Below are positions 7,590 to 13,872 of a stretch of 13,875 bases of DNA, in pieces (position 1 is the first letter of the stretch; each line of letters opens with the position of its first letter). Made by a program: the position numbers and the translations under genes. The DNA comes from Sediminispirochaeta sp964394395 (GTDB taxonomy: Bacteria; Spirochaetota; Spirochaetia; DSM-16054; Sediminispirochaetaceae), in contig CAYMWV010000086.1 in the NCBI GenBank assembly GCA_964394395.1, forward strand, positions 1 through 13,875, in the 5' to 3' direction. The notes under the pieces are model-generated. The model was not told where the DNA came from, made no database searches, and worked only from the letters and a program-made list of their open reading frames with translations.

Positions 7590-7730
7590 AAGTATACACA
7601 AAAGCTTCTTTTTGCCGCTTTTACCATTCGGCTGGATAAAATCCGGGTTATCTCCGTCAGAGATATGACAAAGAGGGAGGCAAGGATATATGAAGAAGAG
7701 GAAAAACGAGATCCCCGATTTTACAAGTGA
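7590..7730 (+). pseudogene. brnT: C-terminal remnant of a BrnT-family toxin
   Basis: Reading codons from 7590 (just after an in-frame TAG at 7587-7589) to TGA at 7728-7730 gives 46 residues. The last 42 begin KLLFAAFTIRLDKIRVISVR and continue with DMTKREARIYEEEEKRDPRF. This is the recognisable C-terminal half of BrnT ribonuclease toxins, where LLFVVFT...RVISAR...KRE..IYE is the family pattern. The N-terminal half, with the WDxxK...N..KHGV region, is absent. None of the three plus-strand frames between 7462 and 7590 encodes it, and that space is the promoter of the PLP lyase. No good start codon or ribosome site precedes the fragment. It overlaps the start of the antitoxin gene by 41 nt, as expected of a former toxin-antitoxin operon. 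Confidence 0.7.
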
Positions 7731-7977
7731 AGATGAAGAACGCTCTTTTTGGGCCGACAAGGATTCGACCGATTATATCGACTGGAAGCAAGGGGAAAGG
7801 ATTCGATTCCCCCAACTGAAACCCTCCACCAGATCCATCTCCATTCGCCTGCCCCAATCACTCATTGAAGATCTGAAGGTCCTGGCCAACAAAAAAGATG
7901 TTCCCTACCAGTCCCTGCTCAAACTCTACCTCGCTGAACGGGTGGATGAGGAGTTCGGGAGGAGGGATGCGGGGTAA
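7690..7977 (+). CDS. BrnA/CopG-family antitoxin, partner of the broken BrnT
   Basis: A 95-residue protein. The N-terminal half has IPDFTSEDEERSFW at 8-21 and DSTDYIDW at 25-32, the toxin-binding type region of CopG-family antitoxins that pair with BrnT. The C-terminal half is a ribbon-helix-helix DNA-binding domain: strand TRSISIRLP at 47-55, helix SLIEDLKVLANKKD at 57-70, and VPYQSLLKLYLAERV at 71-85. Known: such antitoxins bind the toxin and repress their own operon as dimers. GGGAGG lies about 9 nt before the ATG. The toxin upstream is only a fragment, so the antitoxin looks orphaned but intact. It ends 6 bp from the convergent uxaE stop codon; no terminator is visible between them. Confidence 0.82.
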   Translation: MKKRKNEIPDFTSEDEERSFWADKDSTDYIDWKQGERIRFPQLKPSTRSISIRLPQSLIEDLKVLANKKDVPYQSLLKLYLAERVDEEFGRRDAG

Positions 7978-7983
7978 ATACGA

Positions 7984-9621
7984 CTAATCTTCACTGTACT
8001 TCCCCACCCCCAACAGCTCCACGTGCCGCCCCAGATGTTTTTCCAGAACCCGGTAGTGCAGCTCCTCCTCCCTGGTCAGGAGATTGAAGAAGGGGGCTTG
8101 AAGATCCGGATCGTGGAGGAGGCCGCCGTAGCTTACGTGAAGGAGCTGACGGCTCTCGGGGATATCCAGGTACCGGGGAAGCTCCCGGTCCGGGACCGCT
8201 TCCTGTTTCGGGATACGGCTTAAGTCAGGGGTGATGTGGTAGAGCTTTAGCGCCTGGGGGTAATAATCGTAGGCGCGACTAAGCATCAGACGGAACAGGG
8301 CGGGATCAGCCATTGCCACGCTCCGCAGCGACTCAAGCCAGCTGGTACCGGCGGTCTTCACGTGAACCCGCAGCTCAGTATGCTTACCAATCACAGGATA
8401 GGCGGAGAACTTGTCGCTGCCGGAGTGAATTGACACTTTGTATCCCCCGAAGGCTGATGCGATCCGGCAGTGGAGGGCGAACTGTCTTTCGAACTCATCC
8501 AGATCCCCGATGTAGTCGATCCCCTTCTGAAACTCTCCAATAAACCGGGGAGCCAGGGAGTTGACCGTCACCTGCCGTCGTTGTAGTTCCGCTGCGATGA
8601 AGAGATGGTGGGAAGGGATTGTAGGAGTGGTGGTCTCATCGATGCTCACCTCCAGGTCGTAGCCATCCCCCCGACGGCTTCGCAGAAGCTGGTCCACCTC
8701 TTCGGTAAAATCGAGGGCCTTCCAGTACATCAGGGCGCACCGTTTTGCTTCTTCCATGGATATGGTGATAGATCTTTCCCCCAGGGAGAAGGTTTTTCCT
8801 CCGTAGCTCTCCACGACCCGTCGCCGGACATGTTCGGATAGCCCCCCAAAGGCCTCATCCACTCTGGATTCACTCCACTCACCGGGCTCCGGGTGCATCA
8901 CCTCGGTCAGATCCAGGGTGATCATGGGCATCCCCGCATCCACAGCCGTTTCGATGTCCGCCAGGGTCTTCAGATGATCCCCATCGGCCCCGTAGCCCCG
9001 GTCGAAGCCCTCCTGGAGTACCGAGAAGGCTGCATCCGCCACCACTTGAGGGTAGCTCCTGCCGGTCAGGCTCAACTCCCGCATGGAGAGCTGAGCCAGC
9101 ACCGGGTAGACATCGTAGGGCAGAACCGCCCGGATGTGGCCGGGTCCGGCCAGACCGAGCCGGTCCCCGCAGCCCAGGGTGGTTCGGCGCTTTCGCAGGG
9201 AGACCGGGGCGGTAAAGGGGAGGTACTCCTTCATCACCTGATAGGTGGGCTGGTCGCAGGGAAGGTCGAGGATGTATCGGCCCGAGAGTAGCTCCCCGGC
9301 ACTGCTGGCTTCTCCAGCGCCTCCGATCCCGCCCGGCCCGCCAGCCAGATCGGTAAAGGCTCCGGGTAGCTTATCCCGGGAGAGAAGAAAAAGACGTCTC
9401 TCCTCCCCTGCCCCGGGCCGGGCCAGAAAGAAGAAAATCCCCGAGGCACGGTAGAGGGATCCGGAATAGAGGGAAGCACCACCGGAAAGTTCCCACCGCC
9501 CCGGGTTCTCTCCCTTCACCCTCTCCAGGATCGTTTGCTCACCCTCCAAAAGTCCCCGTTTTTCCAGCTCTGCAATAAGCAATGCTCTGTAGTGGTTCAC
9601 TGTTTCATTGTTCTTCTTCAT
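7984..9621 (-). CDS. uxaE: tagaturonate epimerase UxaE
   Basis: A 545-residue protein with the conserved blocks I associate with UxaE: LGCGDRLGLAGPGHIRA at 149-165, GADGDHLKT at 211-219, SIDETTTPTIPSHH at 326-339, SLAPRFIGEFQKGIDYIGD at 355-373, SIHSGSDKFS at 397-406, KTAGTSWLE at 422-430 and GRHVELL near 531-537. Known: UxaE epimerises D-tagaturonate to D-fructuronate, so galacturonate can be metabolised without tagaturonate reductase UxaB, using the fructuronate branch instead. A Gly/Ala/Ser-rich stretch at about 92-110 looks like a flexible loop. The start ATG overlaps the uxaC stop codon as ATGA and has GGAGGAG five nt upstream, so uxaC and uxaE are translationally coupled. It is cytosolic, with no signal peptide. 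Confidence 0.9.
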   Translation of the reverse strand: MKKNNETVNHYRALLIAELEKRGLLEGEQTILERVKGENPGRWELSGGASLYSGSLYRASGIFFFLARPGAGEERRLFLLSRDKLPGAFTDLAGGPGGIGGAGEASSAGELLSGRYILDLPCDQPTYQVMKEYLPFTAPVSLRKRRTTLGCGDRLGLAGPGHIRAVLPYDVYPVLAQLSMRELSLTGRSYPQVVADAAFSVLQEGFDRGYGADGDHLKTLADIETAVDAGMPMITLDLTEVMHPEPGEWSESRVDEAFGGLSEHVRRRVVESYGGKTFSLGERSITISMEEAKRCALMYWKALDFTEEVDQLLRSRRGDGYDLEVSIDETTTPTIPSHHLFIAAELQRRQVTVNSLAPRFIGEFQKGIDYIGDLDEFERQFALHCRIASAFGGYKVSIHSGSDKFSAYPVIGKHTELRVHVKTAGTSWLESLRSVAMADPALFRLMLSRAYDYYPQALKLYHITPDLSRIPKQEAVPDRELPRYLDIPESRQLLHVSYGGLLHDPDLQAPFFNLLTREEELHYRVLEKHLGRHVELLGVGKYSED

Positions 9622-11039
9622 GCCTCTCCTCCCTCTTTAACGGGCAGATCAAAGTAGCGAAGGGCATTATTATAGCTGATATCCTTGATGATGCTTCCCA
9701 ACAGCTCCATATCCGCCGGAAACTCGCCCCCTTCCACCCAGGAGCCTAGCAGGTTGCAGAGGATGCGGCGGAAATATTCGTGCCGAGGATAGGAGAGGAA
9801 GCTGCGGCTGTCGGTGAGCATCCCCACGAACCGGGGCAGCAGCCCTAGGGCTGCCAGGGCGGTGAGCTGCCGCTCCATCCCCTCCTTCTGATCATTGAAC
9901 CACCAGCCCGAACCGAACTGCATCTTCCCGGGGATACCCCCGCCTTGGAAATTGCCGATCATGGTGGCCAGCACTTCGTTGTCCCCAGGATTGAGACAGT
10001 AGAGGATCGTTTTCGGCAGCTGCTCATCCCGGTCCAGGGCATCCAGGAAACGTCCCAGAGGTTTTGCCACGGGATAATCGGCGATGGAATCAAAGCCCGT
10101 ATCGGGGCCGAGGAGGCTGGTCATCCGGCTGTTTACTCTCCGAAGGGCTCCGATGTGAAGTTGCATCGCCCATCCCCGACGGTGGTACTCCCGGCCCAGA
10201 AAGAGAAGCAGAAAGCTGCGCCATTTCTCCTGCTCTTCTCTGGCCACCGGCAAGCCCGCCAGAGCCTTCTGAAAGATACCCTTCGCCTCCTCTTCGGTGC
10301 AGTGGGTAAAGAAAACCCGGTCCAGACCGTGGTCGCTGAGCCTGCAGCCAACGCCGTGGAACTCCTCCAGCCGCTGCTTCAGGGCTTCCAGAAGTCCCGA
10401 CAGGGAGGAGACCTCCACCCCGGAAGCTTCGGAGAGGGAGTCGATCCAGCCGGGAAAGTCGGAGCTGCCTGCCCCGAAGGCGTTGTCGGGCCGGAAGGTG
10501 GGAGCTACCACCACTGGAAAGGAGGAGTCGCTTTGCAGCTGCCGGTGCTGCTCCAGGGAATCTGCAGGATCATCGGTGGTGCAGATGTGGGTGACCCCGC
10601 TTTGCACTATCAGCTGCCGGGCGGAGAAATCCGGGCCGACGATACGGCTGTTCATCTGATCCCATATCTTGCGGGCGGTGCCTGCTGAAAGGATATCATC
10701 GATATCGAAGTAGCGCTTCAGCTCCAGCTGGGTCCAGTGGAAGGCGGGGTTTCCCACCGCAGAGCCCACCGCCTCGGCCCACCTGCAGAACTTCGTATAA
10801 TCATCTGCAACACCGGTGATCTCCTCCTCCGGAACGCCGTTGGTCCGCATGATCCGCCATTTGTAGTGGTCTCCTGCCAGCCAGATCCGGGCAGCATTCT
10901 CATACCGGGCGTCTTCGGCAATCTCCTTTACCGGCAGGTGGCAGTGGTAGTCAAAGATGGGCATACCCTTTGCAAAATTGTGGTACAAATCCCGGGCACT
11001 ACTGTTTTGCAGCATAAAATCTTCATGGATAAAGGGCAT
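9618..11039 (-). CDS. uxaC: uronate isomerase UxaC
   Basis: A 473-residue glucuronate/galacturonate isomerase of the amidohydrolase superfamily, normal in length. It converts D-galacturonate to D-tagaturonate and D-glucuronate to D-fructuronate. Seen: DYHCHLP at 30-36 with metal-type ligands H32 and H34, HYKWRIMRTNGV at 58-69, TTDDPADSLEQH at 154-165, APTFRPD at 179-185, LSDHGLD at 234-240, MQLHIGALR at 292-300, and LTDSRSFLSYPRHEYFRR at 408-425 near the C-terminus. AAGGAG lies six nt before the ATG. It is the first gene of the uxaC-uxaE operon and is preceded by a long structured leader. Its product from galacturonate is the substrate of the downstream enzyme. No uronate transporter or UxuB/UxuA homologue is in the window. 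Confidence 0.95.
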   Translation of the reverse strand: MPFIHEDFMLQNSSARDLYHNFAKGMPIFDYHCHLPVKEIAEDARYENAARIWLAGDHYKWRIMRTNGVPEEEITGVADDYTKFCRWAEAVGSAVGNPAFHWTQLELKRYFDIDDILSAGTARKIWDQMNSRIVGPDFSARQLIVQSGVTHICTTDDPADSLEQHRQLQSDSSFPVVVAPTFRPDNAFGAGSSDFPGWIDSLSEASGVEVSSLSGLLEALKQRLEEFHGVGCRLSDHGLDRVFFTHCTEEEAKGIFQKALAGLPVAREEQEKWRSFLLLFLGREYHRRGWAMQLHIGALRRVNSRMTSLLGPDTGFDSIADYPVAKPLGRFLDALDRDEQLPKTILYCLNPGDNEVLATMIGNFQGGGIPGKMQFGSGWWFNDQKEGMERQLTALAALGLLPRFVGMLTDSRSFLSYPRHEYFRRILCNLLGSWVEGGEFPADMELLGSIIKDISYNNALRYFDLPVKEGGEA

Positions 11040-11084
11040 GGCAAGCTCCTTTTCGCAGGGGATTATTATTTATTGTAAAAGAAA

Positions 11085-11105
11085 ACCACCGCCTCTGGCG
11101 GTGGT
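11085..11105 (-). terminator. hairpin with T-tract in the uxaC leader, possible attenuator
   Basis: Perfect 9-bp arms ACCACCGCC (11085-11093) and GGCGGTGGT (11097-11105) with a 3-nt loop. On the minus strand the stem is followed by TTTCTTTT, as in an intrinsic terminator. It sits about 45 nt upstream of the uxaC start codon, in the direction of uxaC transcription and downstream of the predicted uxaC promoter. It would therefore stop transcription before the gene unless prevented. Confidence 0.5.
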
Positions 11106-11244
11106 CCGCCAGTTGACAAACTGGCGGCGATTCAGGCTCTGCCTGAATCCTCTTTTTCAACACACGACCACCGACAGAGGCCAACGGCCGCTGTAAGCCC
11201 CCTTCCAGGGGGCTCAGTAAAACCACCGGTTTTACCGGTGGTCG
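11085..11244. repeat. run of five perfect hairpins between uxaC and the ROK gene
   Basis: Seen within 160 bp, arms on the plus strand: 11085-11093/11097-11105 (9 bp); 11106-11114/11119-11127 (9 bp); 11129-11137/11141-11149 (9 bp); 11196-11203/11207-11214 (8 bp); and 11222-11230/11234-11242 (9 bp). Loops are 3-4 nt. In addition CGACCACCG (11165-11173) is perfectly complementary to CGGTGGTCG (11236-11244). The same ACCACCG core recurs in the first, last and middle elements. This density is far above chance. It could be a regulatory RNA leader of uxaC, or a palindromic repeat or remnant related to hairpin-ended mobile elements such as IS200/IS605. No transposase frame is present. Confidence 0.7.
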
Positions 11245-11253
11245 TTTATTTGT

Positions 11254-11268
11254 AAGTATAGTATACTT
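11254..11268. promoter_or_regulatory. perfect palindrome over the uxaC -10 box, candidate operator
   Basis: AAGTATA (11254-11260) and TATACTT (11262-11268) form a perfect inverted repeat around a single central G. It covers the -10 hexamer of the uxaC promoter, so a protein bound here would block transcription. The divergent ROK regulator gene starts 62 bp away and is the natural candidate to bind it; that link is inference. Confidence 0.45.
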
Positions 11269-11287
11269 TCTCAATGATATCCGTCAA
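11260..11287 (-). promoter_or_regulatory. promoter of the uxaC-uxaE operon
   Basis: On the minus strand TTGACG (11287-11282) and TATACT (11265-11260) each match consensus at 5 of 6 positions, with a 16-nt spacer. A second TATACT overlaps at 11260-11255 but would need a 21-nt spacer. Transcription from near 11253 would place the whole hairpin run in a leader of about 210 nt before the uxaC ATG at 11039. Confidence 0.6.
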
Positions 11288-11330
11288 GAGAAACTTCCCT
11301 ATCCACCATCCTCTCTGGTATGATTAAGCC

Positions 11331-12449
11331 ATGCTCTACAGTGATCCCGAGTCGGCACGATATATCAACCGTCTGCGACTGCTGAACAGTGTCTATCGTC
11401 GGCAGAATCCCTCCCGGGCGGAACTGGCCCGGCGGCTCAAACTGAACAAGATGACCATATCCTCAATCGTCCAGGAATTGTTGGAGGAAGGACTTCTTCG
11501 TGAATCGGGGAAAATCTCCGGGACTCCCGGCAGAAGCGGGACGGCCCTCTCGATCAACCCCGATTACGGGAGCGTTCTCCTGATCGATGCGGGGCTGTGG
11601 AAAACCAGAGTGGGAATTGTCGATACTGCGGGAGAAACCCGGCTGCTTGAAGCCTTCTCTACCAAGAACCGGGACGATCCCTCCTACATGCTTGAGACCC
11701 TGGCAAAGCGGATCGGCCTGTTCAAGAAAAACCTTGCAGATGGACCGAAAGGAGTAAAGATCATCGGTCTGGCCGCCGCCATGAACGGTCTGGTGGACCG
11801 GCAAAGGGGGATGGTAAAACACTCTCCCAACTGGGGCTGGCATGATGTTCCGGCGGCAGAGCTTCTGGCCAGAGATACCGGCTTGCCCTGCACCATCGAC
11901 AACAATGTTCGGGCCATGCTCTCCGGTGAGGAGTGGTTCGGCAATATCGAAGAGGCCCCAACGATCTTCTATGTCAACTGGGCAGAGGGGATTGGCTCTG
12001 CAATCATGCACAACCGGGTGGTGCTCGATATCGACAGCGAGTTTGGCCACATCCCGGTAAGCGATACGGGAGCATGCAGCTGTGGAAAGATAGGCTGCCT
12101 GGAAGCCCATGCGGCAGGCCGGGTTCTGCGAGGCAAGGAAGGAAAAGAACTCGCCCGGGGATTCCGCTGTGCCGCAGCATACCTGGGAAAGAGCATTGCG
12201 ATTACCGCTAATCTGCTTTCCACCGACCTGGTGATTCTGGGGGGCGGGGTCGCTCTGGGGCTGGAATCACTTCTTCCCGTGGTGGATGATCAATGCCGCG
12301 GCCACACCATCTCCACCATTGCAGAGAAGATGAAGATCCGGCTCTCCAGCTTCGGCGACATGGCGGGGCTGATGGGTTCAGCCGCCCTGGGGCTGGATTA
12401 TTTTATCTACAAGCGCTCATTTTTAGCTGCTTTGGACAGTACAATCTGA
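11331..12449 (+). CDS. ROK-family transcriptional regulator, likely uronate operon repressor
   Basis: A 372-residue protein. The N-terminal winged helix-turn-helix spans about 10-75, with SRAELARRLKLNKMTISSIV at 28-47 as recognition region and a GTPGRSGTAL wing at 64-73. The ROK sugar-kinase-like domain follows: DAGLWKTRVGIVD at 86-98, EFGHIPV at 237-243 and the zinc motif C249-x-C251GxxGC256LE with H240. The position of the catalytic Asp of ROK kinases (ENDVN-type motif) is N192 in DNNVR, and the DxGGTK phosphate loop is changed, so it should be a sensor-repressor and not a kinase. Known: ROK repressors (NagC, Mlc, XylR) bind palindromes and are released by sugars. It is divergent from uxaC with a palindrome between them, so regulation of uronate genes is a reasonable inference. 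The ribosome site before ATG 11331 is weak. Confidence 0.88.
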   Translation: MLYSDPESARYINRLRLLNSVYRRQNPSRAELARRLKLNKMTISSIVQELLEEGLLRESGKISGTPGRSGTALSINPDYGSVLLIDAGLWKTRVGIVDTAGETRLLEAFSTKNRDDPSYMLETLAKRIGLFKKNLADGPKGVKIIGLAAAMNGLVDRQRGMVKHSPNWGWHDVPAAELLARDTGLPCTIDNNVRAMLSGEEWFGNIEEAPTIFYVNWAEGIGSAIMHNRVVLDIDSEFGHIPVSDTGACSCGKIGCLEAHAAGRVLRGKEGKELARGFRCAAAYLGKSIAITANLLSTDLVILGGGVALGLESLLPVVDDQCRGHTISTIAEKMKIRLSSFGDMAGLMGSAALGLDYFIYKRSFLAALDSTI

Positions 12450-12529
12450 TTTTTTTCCTCCAGGTAATGTATTTTTTCAGTCATCGGTGCTCTTTTTCTT
12501 CTTTCTATTGGTATAGGAGGAGGAAAAAG

Positions 12530-13441
12530 ATGGAAGATACGCAAAATAGACCCCTTGCGGATGGGAAAAATGGGGCCTATAGTAAAGATGCTATGGCATT
12601 GGGATACAGAGCTGTTTCGGATATTCTCTTCAAGTTCATTTTCGGATCTGAAGAGAGCACGGAAATCCTGAAGGCGTTTGTAAATGCGGTGCTCTCCGAT
12701 GGGGGATTCCCGCAGGTGAAAGAGCTGGAGGTGGTAAACCCCTTCAATCTCAAGACCTACCTGGACGAAAAGGTTTCGATCATTGATACCCGAGCCAGGG
12801 ACGAGGCGGGGAACCTCTTCAACCTGGAGGTGCAGGTGCGCAGCCAGGCGGACTTTCAGGAACGGAGCCTCTACTACTGGGCCAAGGCTTACGCCGGACA
12901 GCTTCCGGAGGGGCATGAATACCGAATGCTCCATAAGGCAGTGAGCATCAGCATTCTCGACTTCAGCCTCTTTCCGGAGTATATTCCCTTTCACAGCTGC
13001 TTCATGCTTCGGGAGACCAGCCGACCCGATTATGTGCTGAGTCAAGACTGTGTGATGCACTATCTGGAAAGCCCGAAATTGCAGAAAGAACCGGTAACGG
13101 AGGTGGAAAAGTGGCTCTATCTGCTCCTCCATGCCGGTAAGGAGGATGAGAAAATGAAGGTTCTGATCGACCAAAATGATTACTTCAAAAAGGTAGTGGA
13201 GCGGTACACCTATTTTGTCAGCGACGAGCAGGCCCGGCTTGCCTACGAGGCCCGGCAGAAGTTCCTCCACGACCAGGCTTCCAACATCGGTGATGCCCTG
13301 AGACGGGGATTGGAAGAGGGGGAACATCGCAAAGCAGTGAAGATTGCAAAGAACCTGATTCCTCTCGGCCTGAGCCCGGAGGAGATAGTCCTGGCAACCG
13401 GGTTATCTGTGGAAGAGTTGAAAGAGATAGCCTCCCAGTAA
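12530..13441 (+). CDS. Rpn family recombination-promoting nuclease / putative transposase (PDDEXK_2)
   Basis: A 303-residue protein. Seen: the N-terminal YRAVSDILFKFIFG at 26-39, then the nuclease core KVSIIDTRARDEAGNLFNLEVQV at 81-103 with D86 and the E100-V-Q102 motif, as in Rpn/PD-(D/E)XK proteins. A C-terminal helical region follows, with LIPLGLSPEEIVLATGLSVEELKEI at about 276-300, a helix-turn-helix-like tail common in this family. Known: E. coli Rpn proteins are DNA endonucleases that raise recombination; genomes often carry many variable copies. ATG 12530 follows GGAGG and begins the family-like N-terminus. An upstream in-frame ATG at 12293 lies inside the ROK gene and would add 79 unrelated residues, so it was not used. 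A very GC-rich structured region follows the stop codon directly. Confidence 0.88.
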   Translation: MEDTQNRPLADGKNGAYSKDAMALGYRAVSDILFKFIFGSEESTEILKAFVNAVLSDGGFPQVKELEVVNPFNLKTYLDEKVSIIDTRARDEAGNLFNLEVQVRSQADFQERSLYYWAKAYAGQLPEGHEYRMLHKAVSISILDFSLFPEYIPFHSCFMLRETSRPDYVLSQDCVMHYLESPKLQKEPVTEVEKWLYLLLHAGKEDEKMKVLIDQNDYFKKVVERYTYFVSDEQARLAYEARQKFLHDQASNIGDALRRGLEEGEHRKAVKIAKNLIPLGLSPEEIVLATGLSVEELKEIASQ

Positions 13442-13650
13442 GCTCTTTCTGTCCAGCAACGGAGGCTGGGCTCTGAGGATGCGCCAGGGGGCGAAGCGGT
13501 ACCCCGCAGCCCCGGGCGGGACCCCGGCGACCGGAAGGAAGCCGAAAAAGGGGCCTGCGGACCCGGCCGGAAGGGCCGGGCCGGGGCGAGGAGTTTAGCG
13601 GAGCACCCGGTCCGGCCCTCGGAAAGGGGGCCGGAGGCGCCGGGGAGGTA
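13442..13650. other. very GC-rich, self-complementary intergenic region after the Rpn gene
   Basis: About 200 bp without a convincing gene and much richer in G and C than the flanks. Perfect stems seen: CCAGC/GCTGG (13453-13457/13465-13469); CCCGGCC/GGCCGGG (13562-13568/13574-13580, loop GGAAG); TCCGGCCC/GGGCCGGA (13611-13618/13628-13635), extended by CCCGG/CCGGG (13606-13610/13640-13644). It could be a structured RNA, a genome repeat that travels with Rpn-type genes, or a 3' structure acting as terminator. I do not recognise an Rfam-type family. The step to AT-rich DNA near 13650 is abrupt. Confidence 0.5.
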
Positions 13651-13677
13651 AGATTTCTTGTCCGAGAAAAAGATGGC

Positions 13678-13706
13678 TTGATTTTTCCCTCTGCTGGTAA
13701 TACTAT
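13678..13706 (+). promoter_or_regulatory. weak promoter before the ribbon-helix-helix fragment
   Basis: TTGATT (13678-13683) and TACTAT (13701-13706), 4 of 6 matches each, spacer 17 nt. The start codon at 13713 would be almost at the transcription start, so the mRNA would be close to leaderless. Confidence 0.3.
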
Positions 13707-13712
13707 GGTAGT

Positions 13713-13820
13713 ATGAAAGTAAAGACTTCTATCACCCTGTCGGGAGATGTAATTGAGGCTGTCTTGCAACCTATTTCGAGTATCAGACACTGGGGGTCAC
13801 TTCATATTGTCTACATATAA
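13713..13820 (+). pseudogene. N-terminal fragment of a ribbon-helix-helix antitoxin-like gene
   Basis: ATG 13713 opens a 35-codon frame. The first 15 or so residues (MKVKTSITLSGDVIEAV) match the N-terminal strand and first helix start of ParD/CopG-like ribbon-helix-helix antitoxins, which typically begin M-K-x-K-T-S-I-T-L-S. After this the frame reads unrelated residues and stops at TAA 13818-13820, too short for the usual 60-90 residue antitoxin. The break coincides with the left inverted repeat of a short element (13751-13763). The simplest reading is an antitoxin gene interrupted by insertion; the rest of the gene, and any toxin, would lie right of the window. Confidence 0.5.
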
Positions 13821-13872
13821 TAGTGATAGAGTTGTAATAGCACCATATATGGTGGTTTGGACAGCCTCGATT
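13751..13872. mobile_element. short segment bounded by inverted repeats, possible MITE or IS end
   Basis: AATTGAGGCTGTC (13751-13763) and the reverse complement of 13860-13872, AATCGAGGCTGTC, agree at 12 of 13 positions. Similarity continues inward with CAACC on one side and CAAACC on the other. The GAGGCTGTC-type end resembles ends of several insertion sequence families (from memory, family not assigned). The interior (about 95 bp) is AT-rich and carries no gene, so it would be a non-autonomous element. No target duplication can be defined because the right flank is only three bases. Confidence 0.45.

Noticed and set aside
9945..10688. 247-codon open frame on the plus strand
   Set aside because: Antisense shadow inside uxaC with no recognisable domain.
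11085..11244. CRISPR array
   Set aside because: The hairpins differ in arm sequence and have no constant repeat-spacer period.
11023..11274. 83-codon minus-strand frame through the hairpin run
   Set aside because: It reads straight through the perfect hairpins and overlaps the uxaC start; the sequence is better explained as RNA/DNA structure.
12293..12529. N-terminal extension of the Rpn protein
   Set aside because: It lies out of frame in the ROK gene's 3' end, and the extra residues do not resemble the family; ATG 12530 has a strong ribosome site.
12407..13327. 306-codon open frame on the minus strand
   Set aside because: Antisense to the Rpn gene, which has a ribosome site and catalytic motifs; the minus frame has neither.
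13218..13790. 190-codon minus-strand frame at the right end
   Set aside because: It crosses the GC-rich structured region and the end of the Rpn gene; Pro/Arg/Gly-rich low-complexity translation indicates noncoding.
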